From a virus, in the IMG/VR virus record IMGVR_UViG_3300031957_001692, positions 1 to 34,354 of that record: a stretch of 34,354 nt of DNA, one strand, 5' to 3'. The notes under the pieces are model-generated. The model had not been told where the DNA came from, ran no database searches, and was given only the letters and a program-made list of their open reading frames with translations. Within the stretch, counting starts at the first letter, position 1, and every line of letters starts with the position of its first letter. Positions 14,848 to 22,597 of this stretch are shown one piece after another. The position numbers were made by a program, and so were the translations under genes.

Positions 14848-15507
14848 ATGAAAAAATTACTGCTTATCTTAGCACTTCTCGGTTCTCCTGCCATGGCAGA
14901 TCCTATTGTAGAAGATGATTTCTATACAAATCACGCTATGGGATGTATGCTTTTACAAGAATGTACTGATGATGTAGAGGAGGTGATCTCCTTGCTTGAT
15001 GTCTCATCTCAATATGACAACACTGAATCATTCACTCCAGTGTCAAATGAGTTTAATAACATGCTTGTGTCGCTGAACCAAATCGGCGTCAAAGTATTTC
15101 TTGCAGATGAAAAGTATTTTCCTGTGGGACATCGTGGTGTCTATCACACTGTGAGTAATAATTTCTTTCTAAATAAAGCATTCATGGGTCGTCCAGGTGT
15201 ACTCATGAGTGTAATGCGTCATGAAGGATGGCACGTTGCACAAGATTGTATGGCAGGAACCATCGATAATAGTTTCATTGCTATCATCAAACCAGAAGAA
15301 GAAGTTCCAGCATTCTGGAAGGAGCTAGTAGAACGTACTTATCCCCCCTCTGCACGACAGTGGGAAGCAGAAGCAACTTGGGCAGGCAAAACTGAGGGCA
15401 TGACCCAAGCAGCACTGCAAGCATGTGCAGCAGGCAATATGTGGGAAGTCTATGAACCCACACCACTAACCAAAAAGTATCTCGTAGAAGAGGGATTTAT
15501 CAAATGA
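14848..15507 (+). CDS. Secreted HExxH zinc metallopeptidase (putative)
   Basis: 219 aa. A clear signal peptide, MKKLLLILALLGSPAMA, has a probable cut after AMA at residue 17-18. The mature part has HEGWH at 125-129, the HExxH zinc site. The acidic pair in RQWEAEATWAG (Glu173/Glu175) downstream suits the third ligand of a gluzincin. The conserved-looking FLNKAFMGRPGVLMSVMRHE and six Cys residues (possible disulfides) fit a periplasmic enzyme. It may trim host envelope proteins, help lysis or act on competing phage receptors; the substrate is unknown. Its stop overlaps the next gene (ATGA). I do not recognise a named family, so the protease call rests on the motif and the signal peptide. Confidence 0.75.
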   Translation: MKKLLLILALLGSPAMADPIVEDDFYTNHAMGCMLLQECTDDVEEVISLLDVSSQYDNTESFTPVSNEFNNMLVSLNQIGVKVFLADEKYFPVGHRGVYHTVSNNFFLNKAFMGRPGVLMSVMRHEGWHVAQDCMAGTIDNSFIAIIKPEEEVPAFWKELVERTYPPSARQWEAEATWAGKTEGMTQAALQACAAGNMWEVYEPTPLTKKYLVEEGFIK

Positions 15508-15704
15508 CACTTTCAACCTCCGTATCAACTTCAATTAACGAAGCATCTGGCGCACTCCGTAATGCTTTAGCATATGCAGCAAGACAGGAGAGACCAGTTG
15601 TATGTGCGGAGATTGCAGAGCTACTTAAAAAGTTAGAACAAATTGAGAAGTTTGATGATATTTTGGACACCCTAGATAGTTTGAGGCCAGATGAGTCATG
15701 TTAA
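15504..15704 (+). CDS. Small helical hypothetical protein
   Basis: 66 aa beginning at the ATGA overlap with the metallopeptidase gene. The sequence is Ser/Thr-rich at the start, then mainly helical and charged (EIAELLKKLEQIEKFDDILD), possibly a short coiled coil. It has no recognised domain. It overlaps the next gene by seven bases, so it belongs to the coupled small-gene chain 14848-16158. Confidence 0.65.
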   Translation: MTLSTSVSTSINEASGALRNALAYAARQERPVVCAEIAELLKKLEQIEKFDDILDTLDSLRPDESC

Positions 15705-15946
15705 AAGCAAGATGCAAATTGTGTAATACAGAACTGACGAGTACAAGTAAAGTTCAGTTCTGTGGTTGCTCAAACCAAATGAAAGTAGTAGACGATACTG
15801 TAGGGGCAATTGACTTAAGTCAAGTTGTGTTGATTGAACACGAAAAAAACATTAAATATGATGGAGTTCTAACACAAGAGGACTTGCAATACCAAGAGAA
15901 TCGACGCAGAAGAAAAGTTCGTAGACTTGATTTTGAGGAACGCTGA
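15698..15946 (+). CDS. Small zinc-ribbon protein
   Basis: 82 aa. The N-terminus has two cysteine pairs, CKLC (Cys6, Cys9) and CGC (Cys22, Cys24), spaced like a small zinc ribbon of a type common in cyanophages (recalled as DUF7695-like). A very basic tail, ENRRRRKVRRLDFEER, could bind nucleic acid. A regulatory role is possible but not shown. The start overlaps the upstream gene and the stop (TGATG) touches the next. Confidence 0.7.
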   Translation: MLKARCKLCNTELTSTSKVQFCGCSNQMKVVDDTVGAIDLSQVVLIEHEKNIKYDGVLTQEDLQYQENRRRRKVRRLDFEER

Positions 15947-16158
15947 TGCTTAATCTGGATGAACGTTATCTTTCCTACCTTCACACTGATAAATGCTTTC
16001 AAATTGATGGTAAGTGTGAACGAGTGACGGCGTATGGATTTAGATGCAATGGAACTGGTATCATTGGATACTATGTTCAAACAATAAACCATAAGTTATA
16101 TTATAATCTCGAAGAGCAATGTATTCGCAAGGAAGATTTTGGTAGAGTTACTTCCTAA
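15946..16158 (+). CDS. Small hypothetical protein
   Basis: 70 aa, starting at the TGATG junction with the zinc-ribbon gene. The sequence is rich in Tyr, Cys and Gly (YGFRCNGTGIIGYYVQTINH) and looks like a small beta-barrel or SH3-like fold, but no family is recognised. It ends the coupled chain that began with the metallopeptidase; a late motif follows at 16161. Confidence 0.65.
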   Translation: MLNLDERYLSYLHTDKCFQIDGKCERVTAYGFRCNGTGIIGYYVQTINHKLYYNLEEQCIRKEDFGRVTS

Positions 16159-16160
16159 TC

Positions 16161-16167
16161 ATAAATA
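16161..16167 (+). promoter_or_regulatory. T4-type late promoter motif ATAAATA
   Basis: ATAAATA lies directly after the stop at 16158 and 23 bases before the ATG at 16190, the usual late-promoter placement in this genome. Confidence 0.6.
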
Positions 16168-16189
16168 AACCAGCATTGATTCCAGACTG

Positions 16190-16393
16190 ATGTCATCAAG
16201 AGTTACATATTCTCAATTGATTAAGAATTTCTCTGAATATAAGTTGAGAATGGATAGTGGTGAAAAATTTATTATCGATGGTTTTGATTCTAAACCAGAA
16301 GATTACATTGCTCATACGGACAAGATCCCTGACATTGAATTTGCTGACCTGCAAATCAAGGGCATACACACCGACCATAATGAAGCTTCATAA
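16190..16393 (+). CDS. Small hypothetical protein with late promoter
   Basis: 67 aa (MSSRVTYSQLIKNFSEYKLR and onward). It is mixed charged with no recognised domain. The late motif at 16161 is its only functional hint and suggests late expression. The gap after it (16394-16458) holds the hairpin promoter at 16401-16436. Confidence 0.65.
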   Translation: MSSRVTYSQLIKNFSEYKLRMDSGEKFIIDGFDSKPEDYIAHTDKIPDIEFADLQIKGIHTDHNEAS

Positions 16394-16400
16394 ACTGTCC

Positions 16401-16436
16401 ACCCTCTTGACTTTTTAGGTCAGGAGGGTCTATAAT
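16401..16436 (+). promoter_or_regulatory. Sigma-70-type promoter overlapped by an 11-bp hairpin
   Basis: TTGACT at 16407-16412, an 18-base spacer, then TATAAT at 16431-16436. The -35 box and most of the spacer lie in an inverted repeat: ACCCTCTTGAC (16401-16411) with GTCAGGAGGGT (16419-16429). The stem has ten Watson-Crick pairs and one G-U around a seven-base loop. No T-run follows on this strand, so it is unlike a terminator and more like an operator or an mRNA end. Confidence 0.7.
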
Positions 16437-16458
16437 TACAAGGTCACTAAGCAAGGCA

Positions 16459-16668
16459 ATGTCTCTTTCAGAAAAGTTCGGTAAGTATCTTCCCATTCTT
16501 GAGCAAACTGCTGATGGTGAAGTATTTCTTGATCTAAAGAACCCCAAACTGTACAAAAAAATTGTACGTTACTATACCAATCAGGGTGTGAACTTCTACA
16601 ATGATCCGACCGAGGACTATCCGACCATCGTTCAACTCATTTCAGAAGATTTAGGTCGCGTAAAATGA
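16459..16668 (+). CDS. Small hypothetical protein
   Basis: 69 aa, starting MSLSEKFGKYLPILEQTADG. AAGG-type Shine-Dalgarno sequences lie upstream, and the gene is the first after the 16407 promoter. No domain is recognised. It overlaps the next gene by four bases (ATGA type), forming a three-gene unit with the 2OG oxygenase. Confidence 0.65.
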   Translation: MSLSEKFGKYLPILEQTADGEVFLDLKNPKLYKKIVRYYTNQGVNFYNDPTEDYPTIVQLISEDLGRVK

Positions 16669-16931
16669 ATACAATTACTAAACCAACAGTCATTCTCGAA
16701 CGTTCTCCATACCGTTACGTTGAGTGTGGTATTCTTGAAAATGGTTTTCCAGATTATCGGATTCAAAAATTCGATGAATGGACCAAGCGTTATAAAGACA
16801 TGTATCTTTGCGACAATAGTATGCAATTGGATACTGCTATGGAGGACTTTCAATACACTCTCTGGTTGGATCCTGATCCTGAAGTAGGTGCATACAGACA
16901 TCACGATATTGTTAGGAAACCTTATAAATGA
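16665..16931 (+). CDS. Small hypothetical protein
   Basis: 88 aa with many aromatic and acidic residues (for example FQYTLWLDPDPEVGAYRHH). It is unrecognised. Overlaps of four bases at both ends tie it to its neighbours, so it may work with the 2OG oxygenase encoded directly downstream. Confidence 0.65.
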   Translation: MNTITKPTVILERSPYRYVECGILENGFPDYRIQKFDEWTKRYKDMYLCDNSMQLDTAMEDFQYTLWLDPDPEVGAYRHHDIVRKPYK

Positions 16932-17422
16932 TAGTTGATGTATATGATGATGCGTTCTCCCCAGATCTGCATGAAGAAATATTAGAATACTGTCAGAGTC
17001 CTACATGTGGATATCTGTGTGGTGAAAGTGATGAAGTTGGTCTACCCCCAACTGGATTAGCACACTACCTTCCTGAAGATTCTTTTCTTCGTCTCAAAAT
17101 TTTGAATGAAATTTGGGATAAAGTTCCAGAGATGCAAAAATTAAAGTGCTATCAAGCATACTTTAATCTGTTTGTCCCTGGAGAAATTCCATTCTTTCAT
17201 CAAGACGATGATGAAGATGCCAATGGAATCACAGCATTGTACTATCCACAGGGTGATTGGAAACTTGATGATGGAGGAGAAACTCAATTCGTACTAAACA
17301 ATGCTATCAATGGCATTCCACCTATTACAAATCGTTTAGTTCTATTTGATGCTCACATTCTTCACCGTGCCACAAGTTTCCGTGACCGTCATCGATTTAC
17401 TCTTGCACTAAAGTTTCGATAA
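16928..17422 (+). CDS. 2-oxoglutarate/Fe(II)-dependent oxygenase
   Basis: 164 aa, a compact double-stranded beta-helix enzyme. The iron-binding facial triad is visible: FHQDDD (His91, Asp93) and LHRATSF (His146), with RHRFTLAL holding a likely 2-oxoglutarate-binding Arg (Arg156). Enzymes of this prolyl-hydroxylase-like type are common in cyanophage genomes and hydroxylate proteins or small molecules using O2 and 2-oxoglutarate. The substrate is unknown. It overlaps the gene before it and is followed by a late motif at its 3' end. Confidence 0.9.
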   Translation: MIVDVYDDAFSPDLHEEILEYCQSPTCGYLCGESDEVGLPPTGLAHYLPEDSFLRLKILNEIWDKVPEMQKLKCYQAYFNLFVPGEIPFFHQDDDEDANGITALYYPQGDWKLDDGGETQFVLNNAINGIPPITNRLVLFDAHILHRATSFRDRHRFTLALKFR

Positions 17423-17425
17423 ATA
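17419..17425 (+). promoter_or_regulatory. T4-type late promoter motif ATAAATA
   Basis: ATAAATA overlaps the TAA stop of the 2OG oxygenase (CGATAAATAG) and lies 25 bases before the ATG at 17451. It would transcribe the Ala/Pro-rich gene late. Confidence 0.6.
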
Positions 17426-17450
17426 GATTGAGACATTCCGCATGATAAAC

Positions 17451-17654
17451 ATGGCTACTAAAAAGTCGTACTCTGCCGCTAAACCTGCTGCTCCTTCAAC
17501 ACCAGCACCTGTAGCTGCTCCTTCTGCTCCCGCCGCCGCTGCCGCGCCTGCTGAAACTGCCGCTCCTGCATCGAGTGATTGCCCTAAGTGTGATGAACTT
17601 GAAGTAAGGCTTGCTAGAATTGAAAAGTATCTGGACAAGAAATTTGGTTTCTGA
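17451..17654 (+). CDS. Ala/Pro-rich small protein with C-terminal coiled-coil
   Basis: 67 aa from the ATG at 17451 (MATKKSYSAAK); an ATG at 17442 would add three residues. Residues 8-44 are nearly all Ala and Pro with a few Thr/Ser, as in flexible linkers. CPKC follows, then a short helix, ELEVRLARIEKYLDKKFGF, that could trimerise. The late motif upstream and the terminator downstream make it a single-gene late unit. A virion accessory protein, such as a linker or fibre-associated peptide, is plausible but unproven. Confidence 0.65.
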   Translation: MATKKSYSAAKPAAPSTPAPVAAPSAPAAAAAPAETAAPASSDCPKCDELEVRLARIEKYLDKKFGF

Positions 17655-17687
17655 TTTTTCCTAAAAATTAGTGGCGCGTCCCATAGG

Positions 17688-17712
17688 GGGGTTGTTTCAA
17701 CCCCTTTTTTTT
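17688..17712 (+). terminator. Rho-independent terminator
   Basis: GGGGTTG (17688-17694), loop TTT, CAACCCC (17698-17704), then eight T residues (17705-17712). It ends the Ala/Pro-rich unit and separates it from the sugar cluster. Confidence 0.9.
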
Positions 17713-17720
17713 GCTACAAT
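17692..17720 (+). promoter_or_regulatory. Sigma-70-type promoter inside the terminator, probable sugar-cluster promoter
   Basis: TTGTTT (17692-17697), a 17-base spacer, TACAAT (17715-17720), 22 bases before the ATG at 17742. The -35 box lies in the terminator hairpin and the spacer includes its T-run. No other promoter is evident before the 13.6-kb cluster, so this is the best candidate for it. Confidence 0.5.
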
Positions 17721-17741
17721 TGAATTATACTATTCGCTCAA

Positions 17742-18656
17742 ATGATTAAAGTACATAGTATTGTCATGACTAGAAATGACGATCTAATTATTGACCACTG
17801 GTTAGAAAAACACATTAATGTTTTTGATAACATTGCAGTTGTAGATGGATCTGATGGTGACTTTACAGAAAATCTGTGCAAGAAGTATGGAATTCTATAC
17901 ACTAGAGATCCAGAACCCACACCAGAAAGACCGTTTCATGAACAGTATCTGAGAGAAGCAGCTTTTAATCTGCTGGTTGATGCTGGTGTGATGGAAGTTG
18001 GTGACTGGGTGGTATGTTCTATGGCAGACGAATGGTATTACCATGATCCAAAGAAGATTGTCAATTCTGGGGTGGAGCCTTGGGCAAATGTCATCTCCTG
18101 GAATCAACTAAATATCTTGCCACACCCAAGTGAGAAAGAAACGTTTCTCTCTTGTGCTGGTGATTACAATCCAACAGAAATTTTTAAACACTTCTGGGTA
18201 AGAGACAATTATAAGACTTGTTTTGAACCTAGAATGTTCAAGTATACTGGCACGGAAGTTTGGACACACATGATTCCATGGTGTGATAATCCTGTTGCTG
18301 GTAGGATTGAACCACTATCTCATAATGTAAAGTCTAGTCTTGTACCGACTTACTTCCACTACAAGGTGTTTGACTTAGATCCAGAGAAATACAAAGACGA
18401 TGGATTCGGACACTTTGAAAAGAGTAGACTGAACACTGGTCTTGGATATGCCAAGGCAATGGCACCGAGAACCATTGAAACTGTTGACGATTTGTTTTTT
18501 GATGAAGATAACATCTATTGTAATCTTGGTCGCGACGATGATGGAGGAGAATATTTACATGGGTATTGTATTAAAATACCTGACGATGGTATACTAGAGT
18601 CATTCACTCCTTACAATAATTTTGCCAACACTCCTGATCTTTTGTTAACTGTCTGA
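17742..18656 (+). CDS. GT2-like glycosyltransferase (first gene of sugar cluster)
   Basis: 304 aa. The N-terminus, [20 protein letters not shown], and [14 protein letters not shown] resemble the nucleotide-binding half of GT-A enzymes of the Glyco_tranf_2_4/GT92-like type. [15 protein letters not shown] contains a D-E-W motif in place of a classical DxD. The C-terminal third, with [16 protein letters not shown], suits a family of phage and bacterial transferases acting on surface glycans. Donor and acceptor are not known. It starts right after the terminator/promoter at 17688-17720 and one base separates it from gmd. Confidence 0.75.
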   Translation: MIKVHSIVMTRNDDLIIDHWLEKHINVFDNIAVVDGSDGDFTENLCKKYGILYTRDPEPTPERPFHEQYLREAAFNLLVDAGVMEVGDWVVCSMADEWYYHDPKKIVNSGVEPWANVISWNQLNILPHPSEKETFLSCAGDYNPTEIFKHFWVRDNYKTCFEPRMFKYTGTEVWTHMIPWCDNPVAGRIEPLSHNVKSSLVPTYFHYKVFDLDPEKYKDDGFGHFEKSRLNTGLGYAKAMAPRTIETVDDLFFDEDNIYCNLGRDDDGGEYLHGYCIKIPDDGILESFTPYNNFANTPDLLLTV

Positions 18657-18657
18657 T

Positions 18658-19731
18658 ATGAAAAGAGCACTTATTACTGGAATTACGGGTCAAGATGGAT
18701 CGTACTTAGCAGAACTACTTCTTGAAAAAGGTTATGAGGTTCATGGCATCAAGCGTAGAAGTTCTTCATTCAACACTGATCGTGTTAATCATCTCTTCAG
18801 TAAAAATCCCCACTTCCATCTACACTTCGGTGATCTTACCGACTCCACCAACATCATCCGATTGATTCAACTGATTCAACCAGATGAGATCTACAATCTT
18901 GGTGCTCAAAGTCACGTCAAAGTGTCATTTGAGACGCCAGAATACACTGCTAATAGTGATGCTATTGGCACTCTTCGTATCCTGGAAGCCATCAATCTGT
19001 TGGGTCTGACCAATAAGGTTCGGTTTTATCAAGCATCAACTTCCGAGATGTATGGTTTGGTGCAGGATGAATTGCAGAGTGAAACGACTCCGTTCTATCC
19101 ACGCTCTCCTTATGGTGTAGCAAAACTATATGCACATTGGATCACAAAGAACTACCGTGAGTCCTATGGTATCTTTGCTTGCTCTGGAATCTTGTTTAAT
19201 CATGAGTCTTTCCGACGTGGTGAGACGTTTGTGACCCGTAAGATTACCCGTGATCTATGCCGCGTCTCTCTTGGTAGATTAGAGACCCTTCAACTGGGCA
19301 ATCTAGAGGCAAAACGTGATTGGGGACATGCAAAAGATTATGTCCGCGCTATGTGGATGATGCTTCAGCAAGAAAAACCAGAAGACTATGTGATCTCTAC
19401 TATGCAACAGTATAGTGTTCGTTATTTTGTAGAACTTTCTGCAGAATATCTGGGCATGAATCTACGTTGGGAAGGTGAAGGCATGGATGAAGTTGGTATT
19501 GATGATAATACTGGCAAAGTCATTGTTAAAATCAGTCCTCGTTACTTCCGCGATGCTGAAGTGGATACTCTTCTTGGGGATTCTAGTAAAGCAAGAAGGG
19601 AACTTGGTTGGGAACCAGAGTATACTTTCAAAGATCTTGTAGGAGAAATGGTTTGCAGAGACATTACAATTGCTCGTAGAGAACAACTATTAGAAAATGA
19701 GGGGTATGGAAAATATGTCTATGAAGAATGA
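18658..19731 (+). CDS. gmd: GDP-mannose 4,6-dehydratase
   Basis: 357 aa (family about 345-375). It converts GDP-D-mannose to GDP-4-keto-6-deoxy-D-mannose, the branch point to fucose and colitose. The NADP-binding motif is [23 protein letters not shown] at the start of the extended SDR fold. STSEMYG supplies the catalytic Thr/Ser and Glu. [10 protein letters not shown] holds the YxxxK pair, and [18 protein letters not shown] is the family's substrate-loop signature. All the key residues I can place are present. Its 3' end overlaps the fucose-synthase-like gene, which uses its product. Confidence 0.96.
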   Translation: MKRALITGITGQDGSYLAELLLEKGYEVHGIKRRSSSFNTDRVNHLFSKNPHFHLHFGDLTDSTNIIRLIQLIQPDEIYNLGAQSHVKVSFETPEYTANSDAIGTLRILEAINLLGLTNKVRFYQASTSEMYGLVQDELQSETTPFYPRSPYGVAKLYAHWITKNYRESYGIFACSGILFNHESFRRGETFVTRKITRDLCRVSLGRLETLQLGNLEAKRDWGHAKDYVRAMWMMLQQEKPEDYVISTMQQYSVRYFVELSAEYLGMNLRWEGEGMDEVGIDDNTGKVIVKISPRYFRDAEVDTLLGDSSKARRELGWEPEYTFKDLVGEMVCRDITIARREQLLENEGYGKYVYEE

Positions 19732-20653
19732 AAAAATATATGTAGCAGGTCATAATGGTTTAGTTGGATCTGCTATCACTAGAGTTCTGAGAGAGAATGG
19801 ATACAAAAATGTTGTATTCAAATCAAGAACTGAATTAGATCTTCTCGATCGTGATGCAGTTAATGAATTTTTTAAGAAAGAAAAACCAGATCATGTTTTC
19901 TTGGCTGCTGCTAAATGTGGTGGCATCAATGACAATATCAAAAATCCTGTTCCATTCCTACTAGATAATCTTAGGATTCAGAATAATGTTATTGAGGCAG
20001 CACATAAGTATCATGTGAAGAAACTTATGTTCCTTGCTTCATCATGCATCTTCCCTAGAAACTCTGTTCAACCAATCAAGGAAGAATATCTTCTTACTGG
20101 TTCTCTTGAACCAACCAATCAGTATTATGCTGTCGCTAAGATTGCTGGTGTAAAACTATGCGAGGCATATCGAAAGCAGTATGGATGTAACTACATTTCA
20201 GTCAATCCTTGTAATGTGTATGGTCCAAAGGACAATTTCAGTAAAGAGACTGGGCACGTTATTGGTTCTTTGATTAGTAGATTTCATGATGCCAAGGAGA
20301 GAGACCTGAAGGAAGTTCAGTGTTGGGGTGCTGGCACTTCTATCAGAGAATTCATCTATGTTGAAGACTTGGCAGAGGCATGTATTCATATCATGGAGAA
20401 CTATAATGAAGCAGAAGTTATCAATGTTGGATGGGGCACTGGTATTACGATCAAGGACCTTGCAGACATCGTAAAAAATGTGGTAGAATATGAGGGCGAT
20501 ATTATCTGGGACACCAGTAAACCAGATGGAATGCCAAAGAAAGTCTTGTGCGTTGACAAACTAGATCAACTAGGATGGAGAGCACGAACAGACCTTGAAA
20601 CTGGCATCAAACTAACTTATGATTACTTTAAAGTAATGGAGACAAACAAATGA
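19715..20653 (+). CDS. fcl: GDP-L-fucose synthase or ColC-type epimerase/reductase
   Basis: 312 aa from the ATG at 19715. Other in-frame ATGs are at 19697, 19706 and 19721, and GAGGGG about 10 bases upstream favours 19715. The SDR enzyme ([16 protein letters not shown] motif, SSCIFP, YYAVAK with Yxxx[13 protein letters not shown] and GHV) matches GDP-fucose synthase, which epimerises C3 and C5 and reduces C4 of the Gmd product. The colitose enzyme ColC is a homologue acting on the 3-deoxy intermediate. The ColD-like enzyme directly downstream leaves both readings open. It overlaps gmd by 17 bases and the next gene by four. Confidence 0.9.
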   Translation: MSMKNEKIYVAGHNGLVGSAITRVLRENGYKNVVFKSRTELDLLDRDAVNEFFKKEKPDHVFLAAAKCGGINDNIKNPVPFLLDNLRIQNNVIEAAHKYHVKKLMFLASSCIFPRNSVQPIKEEYLLTGSLEPTNQYYAVAKIAGVKLCEAYRKQYGCNYISVNPCNVYGPKDNFSKETGHVIGSLISRFHDAKERDLKEVQCWGAGTSIREFIYVEDLAEACIHIMENYNEAEVINVGWGTGITIKDLADIVKNVVEYEGDIIWDTSKPDGMPKKVLCVDKLDQLGWRARTDLETGIKLTYDYFKVMETNK

Positions 20654-21834
20654 ATCTTGACTGGCCTTTGATGAAAGATACGATCACGTTTAGAGATCGT
20701 TTGAAGATGGCAAAGTTTATTCTAACAACTTCTAGACTCACGAATGGACCTAGAGTTAAGAAATTTGAAAAGGAATGGAGTGAGTGGCTTGGTGCCGATC
20801 ACTCTTTGTTTGTCTCCTCTGGTAGCACAGCAAATTATCTCTTGCTCGCTGCTGTCAAAGAAAATTATGGTCTTCAAGATGGTGATAAAGTTCTTGTCCC
20901 CGCTTGTACTTGGATGACAAATGTAGCACCAGTCATTCAACTGGGTCTACAACCTATCTTCTGTGACATCAATCTCGAAAACTTTAGTTTTGATATCGCA
21001 GATCTAGACTATATCAAAGACTTACATCCAGATATTAAGGTTGTTTTTGTCTCTCATTTGCTTGGTTTCCCTGGAGACAATGAAATAATTGAGAGCATGT
21101 TTCCCAATGCATACATCCTTGATGATGTATGTGAATCCCATGGTTGTCTTGATCTTGATTTTGAAAAAGTAGGTAGCAATTCCATTGGTTCTACTTTTAG
21201 TTTCTACTTTGGACACCACATGACCACTATTGAGGGTGGTATGGTATCAACCAATAGTCCTTCTCTGTATGAATTGATGCGTATGAAGCGCAGTCATGGA
21301 CTTGCTAGAGAATCTTCTCCAGATAGGTTTGACATCTACAAAAATCAATATAAGGATGTTGATGACAAGTTTATGTTCGTGACTGATGGATATAACTTCC
21401 GTAATCATGAGGTATGTGCCGTTCTGGGTAGTTCACAATTAAAGAGACTGGATAAAATGATTGCTATCCGTCGTCAGAACTATGATTATTTCTTAGATAG
21501 ATTACAATGCCTTGATGATTTGTTTCATATGCCAGCACTGGACTTTGAAACAAATAGTAGTTTTTGTTTCCCACTGGTTGCAAAGGATCATGACACTTCT
21601 ATTCGTGTCAAGACAGTTCTTAATTGCTCTGGTGTAGAAAGTCGCCCAATTGTTAGTGGCAATCTTCTCCGTCACCCTTTCCTTAAGGGTTATTCCATAA
21701 CAACTGCAAAGCAAGACGGACTTCTCAATGTGGATATCGCTCATAACAACGGTGTCTATATGGGTAACAGTCATTTTGTAGACAAACGAATGATTGCTAG
21801 GTTGTTTGACGCGATCGAAGACAATGTTGTTTGA
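20650..21834 (+). CDS. ColD/RfbH-type PLP-dependent 3-dehydratase (Lys-to-His DegT family)
   Basis: 394 aa with the DegT/DnrJ/EryC1/StrS fold: SSGSTAN (phosphate contact), ILDDVCESHG (Asp contact to the pyridine), ESRPIVSGN and GVYMGNSH near the C-terminus. In the aminotransferases the motif S-F-x-x-x-K-N-x-T-T-G-E-G-G holds the Schiff-base Lys. Here it reads SFYFGHHMTTIEGG, with His189 at the Lys position (codon 21214-21216). This substitution is the hallmark of ColD (GDP-4-keto-6-deoxymannose 3-dehydratase) and RfbH-type enzymes, which deoxygenate C3 instead of aminating. With Gmd upstream, GDP-4-keto-6-deoxymannose is the expected substrate, leading to GDP-colitose-type sugars. Confidence 0.88.
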   Translation: MNLDWPLMKDTITFRDRLKMAKFILTTSRLTNGPRVKKFEKEWSEWLGADHSLFVSSGSTANYLLLAAVKENYGLQDGDKVLVPACTWMTNVAPVIQLGLQPIFCDINLENFSFDIADLDYIKDLHPDIKVVFVSHLLGFPGDNEIIESMFPNAYILDDVCESHGCLDLDFEKVGSNSIGSTFSFYFGHHMTTIEGGMVSTNSPSLYELMRMKRSHGLARESSPDRFDIYKNQYKDVDDKFMFVTDGYNFRNHEVCAVLGSSQLKRLDKMIAIRRQNYDYFLDRLQCLDDLFHMPALDFETNSSFCFPLVAKDHDTSIRVKTVLNCSGVESRPIVSGNLLRHPFLKGYSITTAKQDGLLNVDIAHNNGVYMGNSHFVDKRMIARLFDAIEDNVV

Positions 21835-22597
21835 TGTATCTACTACTGGTGGTCTAAAATCTGAAGGGCAGTATGAAAAAAAGGTTCATATTGCCTATGA
21901 TGATATTGGATATAGGTCTGAAGCAGATCTAAATGTTCTTGTTCAAATTGAACCACGGTCCATCCTGAATATACATGATAGTATCAAAATTAATCATGAA
22001 CTTTGGGATGTTATTCTAACCTGGGATGAAGAGCTACTCAAACTTCCCAATGCTTATCACTTTATATTTGGATCTTGCTGGATTGATTCAGAGACATACA
22101 CACCAAACAAACAAAAACACTGCTCTTTTATAACCAGTGATAAGTCTTATGCTCCAGGGCATAAGCTTAGGCAACAGGTATGGGATGGACTACAAGATGC
22201 TGAGTATTTGAATGGATTCTCTGTCATCAAACATAAATCTCCTCCTCGTATTCATAGCAAAAACTTCTTGTTTGAGACTGCTAAATATCACATAACTATC
22301 GAAAACGAGAAGACAAACAATTGGATTACTGAAAAGACAATTGATTGTTTCGCGTCTAAGACAGTTCCGATTTTGTGGGGCGCTCCCAACATCGGAGAAT
22401 ATTTCAACACAGATGGTATCATAATATTTGATACCATTGAAGATCTCAAGAATATACTTGACAATCTTGACGAATCATTTTATGATGAGAAGCAAGATGC
22501 TATTCAAGAAAATTATGAAAGGTCCAAAGCATACTGGGACTTTCATGCACGAGTAAGAACTTTTATTGAAACTTTTATTAGGAACAACAATGGCTGA
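21824..22597 (+). CDS. GT10-like alpha-fucosyltransferase
   Basis: 257 aa from the ATG at 21824, overlapping the ColD-like gene by 11 bases. The C-terminal half has the GT10 signature: HITIEN (157-161 region), WITEKTIDCFASKTVPILWG (about 167-186) and APNIGEYFN, matching the donor-binding region of alpha-1,3/4-fucosyltransferases. The N-terminal part is shorter than in eukaryotic or Helicobacter enzymes but ends in similar acceptor-domain patterns (HFIFGSCW). GT10 enzymes use GDP-L-fucose, and relatives tolerate GDP-L-galactose or GDP-colitose. All three donors could be made by this cluster. It is probably soluble or peripheral; no membrane segment is seen. Confidence 0.85.
   Translation: MLFDVSTTGGLKSEGQYEKKVHIAYDDIGYRSEADLNVLVQIEPRSILNIHDSIKINHELWDVILTWDEELLKLPNAYHFIFGSCWIDSETYTPNKQKHCSFITSDKSYAPGHKLRQQVWDGLQDAEYLNGFSVIKHKSPPRIHSKNFLFETAKYHITIENEKTNNWITEKTIDCFASKTVPILWGAPNIGEYFNTDGIIIFDTIEDLKNILDNLDESFYDEKQDAIQENYERSKAYWDFHARVRTFIETFIRNNNG

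Noticed and set aside
15169-15175. CTAAATA motif inside the metallopeptidase gene
   Set aside because: Internal to coding sequence; no downstream start it could serve.
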